Origin: an uncultured Haloferula sp.
GTDB taxonomy: Bacteria; Verrucomicrobiota; Verrucomicrobiae; Verrucomicrobiales; Akkermansiaceae
Assembly: GCA_946885645.1 (NCBI GenBank)
Contig: CAMPGU010000156.1
Coordinates: 1 to 9,453 of the forward strand
DNA length: 9,453 bases
Reading direction: 5' to 3'
A program made the translations under genes and the position numbers. Of the stretch, positions 6,960 to 9,453 are shown one piece after another (positions within the stretch are counted from its first letter, which is position 1; each line of letters begins with the position of its first letter). The notes beneath the pieces were generated by a model. That model did not search any database and was not told where the DNA came from. It saw only the letters and a program-made list of their open reading frames with translations.

Positions 6960-7424
6960 TTACATCATCACGGCCAGGATTCGCTCCAGTTCTTCCCGGT
7001 CCACCTCGTCGAAGGCGGCCTTTTCCGCGGAATCGACGTCGAATACCGCGACCACCGTGCCGCGGGCGTCCTTTACCGGCACCACGATCTCGCTTTCCGC
7101 GCGGCTATCGCAGGCGATGTGCCCGGGGAAGGCGTGGACATCCGGCACCACCTGGCTGGCACCCGTGGCCCAAGCCGTGCCACACACGCCCTTCCCCCAG
7201 CCGATCCGCGAGCAACCCGGCGTGCCTTGGTAAGGGCCGATCACCAGTTGCGGACCCAACACGCGGTAGAAGCCGGTCCAGAAGGCATGGGGCATCGCCT
7301 CGTGAAGGATGCAAGCCCCCGCCGCCATGCGGGCGATGAGGTCCGGTTCGTCTTCCCATAGCGCGTGCAACTGCTCGCGGGCGGTGGTGTAGCGGGCTTT
7401 CTTTTCGGCGGGCGAGGGGATCAT
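6960..7424 (-). CDS. Free methionine-(R)-sulfoxide reductase (GAF-domain fRMsr)
   Basis: The enzyme reduces free L-methionine-(R)-sulfoxide to methionine with thioredoxin, a cytoplasmic antioxidant function. The 154-residue GAF domain contains WTGFYRV (49-55), GPYQGTPGCSRI (63-74), GKGVCGTA (77-84), DVHAFPGHIACDSRAESEIV (95-114) and VFDVDS (127-132), all family hallmarks. The three family cysteines are Cys71, Cys81 and Cys105. Their spacing of 10 and 24 residues equals that of Cys84, Cys94 and Cys118 in the E. coli enzyme, the last being catalytic. I chose the ATG at 7422-7424 because it gives the usual family length. The reading frame stays open upstream to ATGs at 7490 and 7601, but that extension is Arg-rich, unlike the family, and would run almost to the start of the divergent VOC gene. 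It lies 95 nt upstream of the GH75-like gene on the same strand. Co-transcription is possible but not shown. Confidence 0.92.
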   Translation of the reverse strand: MIPSPAEKKARYTTAREQLHALWEDEPDLIARMAAGACILHEAMPHAFWTGFYRVLGPQLVIGPYQGTPGCSRIGWGKGVCGTAWATGASQVVPDVHAFPGHIACDSRAESEIVVPVKDARGTVVAVFDVDSAEKAAFDEVDREELERILAVMM

Positions 7425-7606
7425 GTCGCACCGATAGCGGCAGCGCCCCGCCCGCAGCAAGCGGACATTTTCCCGCGCTTGCTCCTTCATGGTAGAATTC
7501 CCCGCCACTCCGACCTTGATCCGCGCCTCTGATCTCCTATCGCTATCTCGCAACGGGTGCCAGAGGTAGAATTTTAGCCGACCGTGGGTGCGAGCAATCA
7601 ACAGCC

Positions 7607-8014
7607 ATGAACAAGAGCGAAGACGTCTCCATCACTCCGTTCCTGATGTTCACGGGTAAAGCCGAGGAGGCGATGGAATTTTACGTTTCGTTGTTTCCCG
7701 GGGCCGGGATCGGGGAAATCGAGCGCTGGGGCCCGGATCAACCGGGAGCTGAAGGATCGGTGAAACTGGGCGCCTTCTCCCTCAACGGCCAGCGGGTGAT
7801 GTGCACGGACAGCCCTCCCGTGCACGACTTCACGTTTACGCCTTCCTTTTCGTTCTTCGTTTCCGTTGCCGATGAAGGCAAGTTCGACCGGTACTGCAGC
7901 GAGCTTTCCGCTGGAGGCAAGTTCCTGATGCCGCCGGATAACTACGGATTCAGCACCAAGTTCGCGTGGCTCGAGGATCGTTTCGGCATTTCCTGGCAGT
8001 TGAACTTGCCTTAG
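7607..8014 (+). CDS. VOC family protein, PhnB / 3-demethylubiquinone-9 3-methyltransferase-like domain
   Basis: The 135-residue protein is a single vicinal-oxygen-chelate fold of the PhnB-like group (Pfam 3-dmu-9_3-mt). Diagnostic stretches are ITPFLMFTGKAEEAMEFYVS (9-28) with LFPGAGI after it, GSVKLGAFSLNGQ (50-62), and the ending FGISWQLNLP (126-135). The pattern FLMF...AEEAMEFY...LFP is typical, and the length matches the family. Members are usually uncharacterised despite the methyltransferase-derived name. Some VOC proteins act as dioxygenases, isomerases or resistance factors, and no specific reaction can be assigned here. The start has no strong Shine-Dalgarno. The gene is divergent from the methionine sulfoxide reductase, with about 180 nt between the chosen starts. 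A weak TTGATC (7516-7521) and TATCGC (7538-7543) pair with 16-nt spacing is a possible promoter, but is too poor to list. Confidence 0.88.
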   Translation: MNKSEDVSITPFLMFTGKAEEAMEFYVSLFPGAGIGEIERWGPDQPGAEGSVKLGAFSLNGQRVMCTDSPPVHDFTFTPSFSFFVSVADEGKFDRYCSELSAGGKFLMPPDNYGFSTKFAWLEDRFGISWQLNLP

Positions 8015-8109
8015 AATCCAGCCTCCAGTTGGCGGCTTGCGCGCTGGCGTCTTGGCCCCTCCGTCCGCAGATCCACGGAATGGGATCGCCAAGTCCCGGC
8101 TAATATCTC

Positions 8110-8114
8110 AGGAA
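8110..8114 (+). promoter_or_regulatory. Ribosome binding site fixing the start of the repeat-protein gene
   Basis: AGGAA lies 6 nt before the ATG at 8121 and is one of the few clear Shine-Dalgarno matches in the window. It supports that ATG over a nearby out-of-frame ATG at 8114, which overlaps the site. Confidence 0.6.
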
Positions 8115-8120
8115 TGTTCC

Positions 8121-9453
8121 ATGGACTCCCGGTGGTGGATGGCAAGTGGCGGCATCGCCCTGTTAGCGGGCGGGTACCTTGCCGGGACATTTCATCCCCG
8201 CTCCGGTAGCGATTCCGGAGGGGCTGGCACCGGGGGGCGCTTCCGATCCGACGGCACCGCCCGACATGACGGCCGGAATTCCGAAGTGGCCCGCGCCAGA
8301 CCGGAGCGGAGAAGCGGGCCGGACTCCGTCCCCGGATTCAGGCCCGCGGTCCCCTTCGGCCCCGGCGGGGCCCGGGAATGGTTCCTCGCCACCGCGCGCG
8401 AAAATCACGAGGAAAGTATCGTGGGATTTTTTCAACTGGTGCAGCACTGCACCACCCTCGACGAGCACTCCGCTCTCGAACTCTCCGCAGAGCTCGTGGA
8501 GATGCTGAAGCTCTACCGCGACGGCGATCCCGAAATGCGGGCGGCTTTCAACGGTGACGATCTACCGGAGAGATCCCTGCGTGCGGCCATCTTCAGGCTT
8601 TCCCAATTGAACCCGGAAGCGGCGATCCGCTTCGTGGAGGAGAATCCCGGCATCCGGGAGAGGGGCGTGTTGGATGAGATCATTTTCACCAATTACGCGC
8701 TCCTCGATCCGGAAAAGGCGGGCGAGCGTCTCTTGAAGATGAGCGATGATCAGCGCCGCGGGGCGATCGAGGGCGCGATGGCCGCCCTTACAGGTAAGGA
8801 CCCGGAGGCGGCACTGGCCCTGATCTCCCGCTTCGAACAGGCCTCGGTGGACAACGAGCGCCGCAAGCTCGTGGAACGCATCGTCGCCGGGGATCCGCAG
8901 AAGGCCATTGCCTTTGCGCGGGAGATGGTGAATGCGGGCCGCACCCCCGAGGTCTTTGCTTCGCTGGTCTCGGCTTGGATCAAAAAGGACGAGAGCGCCG
9001 CCCTGGCTTGGGCGAGCGATTACCAGGGCCCGGGCGAATTGGGGGTGAAGGATGTCCTCCTGCGCCGAAGCGTTTCTGCCGATCCTTGGAAGGCTGCAGC
9101 CTCGTATCAGGCACTCGGCTTGCAAGCCGACGCGCTCGCGGAGACAGGGCATGTGTTGGGGGGTGCCCTGGCCGGGCTCGATCTCCCCGCGGCCGCCGAA
9201 TGGGCAAGCGGCTTGTCGCCGGGAAGTGGCCGGGACTCGGCGGAACATGCGATACTTGATGTCTGGCTGAACAAGGACCCGCTGGACGCCTCCCACTGGA
9301 TCCGGGAGATGCCAGCGGGCAAAAGCCGGGACGCCGCTTTGGTAAAACTCGTTCGCGCCATGACACGAAGCCATCCGGAGGAGGCGTTGGAATGGACGGC
9401 ATCGATAGCGGATGCCGAGACGCGGGAACGCCTCTCCCGGGAGGTACGCAGGA
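8121..9453 (+). CDS. Anchored or secreted helical-repeat protein with about 32-residue repeats, 3' end outside window
   Basis: The reading frame stays open from ATG 8121 to the window end (444 complete codons, no stop), so the gene is truncated by the window. The N-terminus MDSR, followed by a hydrophobic run at 5-23, is a signal peptide or membrane anchor, with no lipobox cysteine. Residues 24-84 are a Gly/Arg/Ser/Pro-rich linker. From about 85 onward the protein looks fully alpha-helical. The motif [DNH]-P-x-x-A, with variants, recurs at residues 164, 196, 227, 258, 290, 321, 354, 386 and 418, a regular step of 31-33 residues. Several units carry a Trp-Ala or Trp-Ile pair next to it, as in AWAS and EWAS. 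This suggests an alpha-solenoid comparable to TPR or Sel1 repeats but with a different period. It is probably a scaffold or binding protein of the envelope. Function and partners are unknown. Similar hypothetical proteins are, from memory, frequent in Verrucomicrobia. Confidence 0.85.
   Translation, partial: MDSRWWMASGGIALLAGGYLAGTFHPRSGSDSGGAGTGGRFRSDGTARHDGRNSEVARARPERRSGPDSVPGFRPAVPFGPGGAREWFLATARENHEESIVGFFQLVQHCTTLDEHSALELSAELVEMLKLYRDGDPEMRAAFNGDDLPERSLRAAIFRLSQLNPEAAIRFVEENPGIRERGVLDEIIFTNYALLDPEKAGERLLKMSDDQRRGAIEGAMAALTGKDPEAALALISRFEQASVDNERRKLVERIVAGDPQKAIAFAREMVNAGRTPEVFASLVSAWIKKDESAALAWASDYQGPGELGVKDVLLRRSVSADPWKAAASYQALGLQADALAETGHVLGGALAGLDLPAAAEWASGLSPGSGRDSAEHAILDVWLNKDPLDASHWIREMPAGKSRDAALVKLVRAMTRSHPEEALEWTASIADAETRERLSREVRR

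Noticed and set aside
7422..7430. CATGTCGCA, matching part of the outer REP palindrome
   Set aside because: Only nine bases match, the other arm is absent, and it overlaps the reductase start codon. It is most likely chance.
7491..7573. Direct repeat GGTAGAATT at 7491-7499 and 7565-7573
   Set aside because: Nine bases repeated once in an intergenic region is weak. There is no further symmetry or link to a known binding site.
7425..7601. In-frame N-terminal extension of the methionine sulfoxide reductase up to an ATG at 7601
   Set aside because: The extension is Arg-rich and unlike the family. It would make the protein 213 residues instead of about 154, and would occupy nearly all the divergent intergenic region.
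8562..9374. A 270-codon minus-strand open frame opposite the repeat protein
   Set aside because: The plus-strand frame has a Shine-Dalgarno, an N-terminal hydrophobic segment and a regular repeat pattern. The minus-strand frame shows none of these and is a codon-bias shadow.

Overview
The window is GC-rich bacterial DNA, densely coded, with many genes lacking a clear Shine-Dalgarno site. The gene content points, by inference only, to the Verrucomicrobia (Verrucomicrobiales, Luteolibacter/Haloferula-like). The pointers are a chitosanase-like GH75 protein, a REP-associated transposase framed by GACATGTC palindromes, and a large secreted or anchored helical-repeat protein. No rRNA, tRNA or CRISPR array is visible.

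Layout. (1) 33-804 is a compact mobile-type element. A single-domain Y1/HUH REP-associated transposase (RAYT, minus strand) sits inside a symmetric nest of four perfect palindromes. The two outer ones carry GCTGCGACATGTCGCAGC and the two inner ones carry AGCCGACATGTCGGCT. The outer palindromes lie in 30-bp inverted repeats with one mismatch, so the unit is a well-preserved REPtron. (2) 819-2971 is a stand-alone elongation factor G gene on the minus strand, ending in a textbook intrinsic terminator. The REPtron lies just beyond that terminator. (3) 3118-5317, plus strand: an ABC ATPase without a visible permease, then a 450-residue protein with three membrane segments, a coiled-coil region and a Gly-rich tail. 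(4) 5335-7424, minus strand: a membrane-anchored GH75 (chitosanase-like) protein and, upstream of it, a free methionine-(R)-sulfoxide reductase with all three family cysteines. (5) 7607-8014, plus strand: a small VOC/PhnB-like protein. (6) 8121 to the window end, plus strand: an incomplete gene for an anchored or secreted protein built of about 32-residue helical repeats. It has no stop codon inside the window.

The chromosomal genes look like unlinked housekeeping and envelope functions rather than one pathway. fusA and the ABC gene are divergent, the 450-residue gene and the GH75 gene converge with a 17-nt gap, and the reductase and VOC genes are divergent. The two parts most worth a second look are the palindrome-framed transposase and the 32-residue repeat protein.
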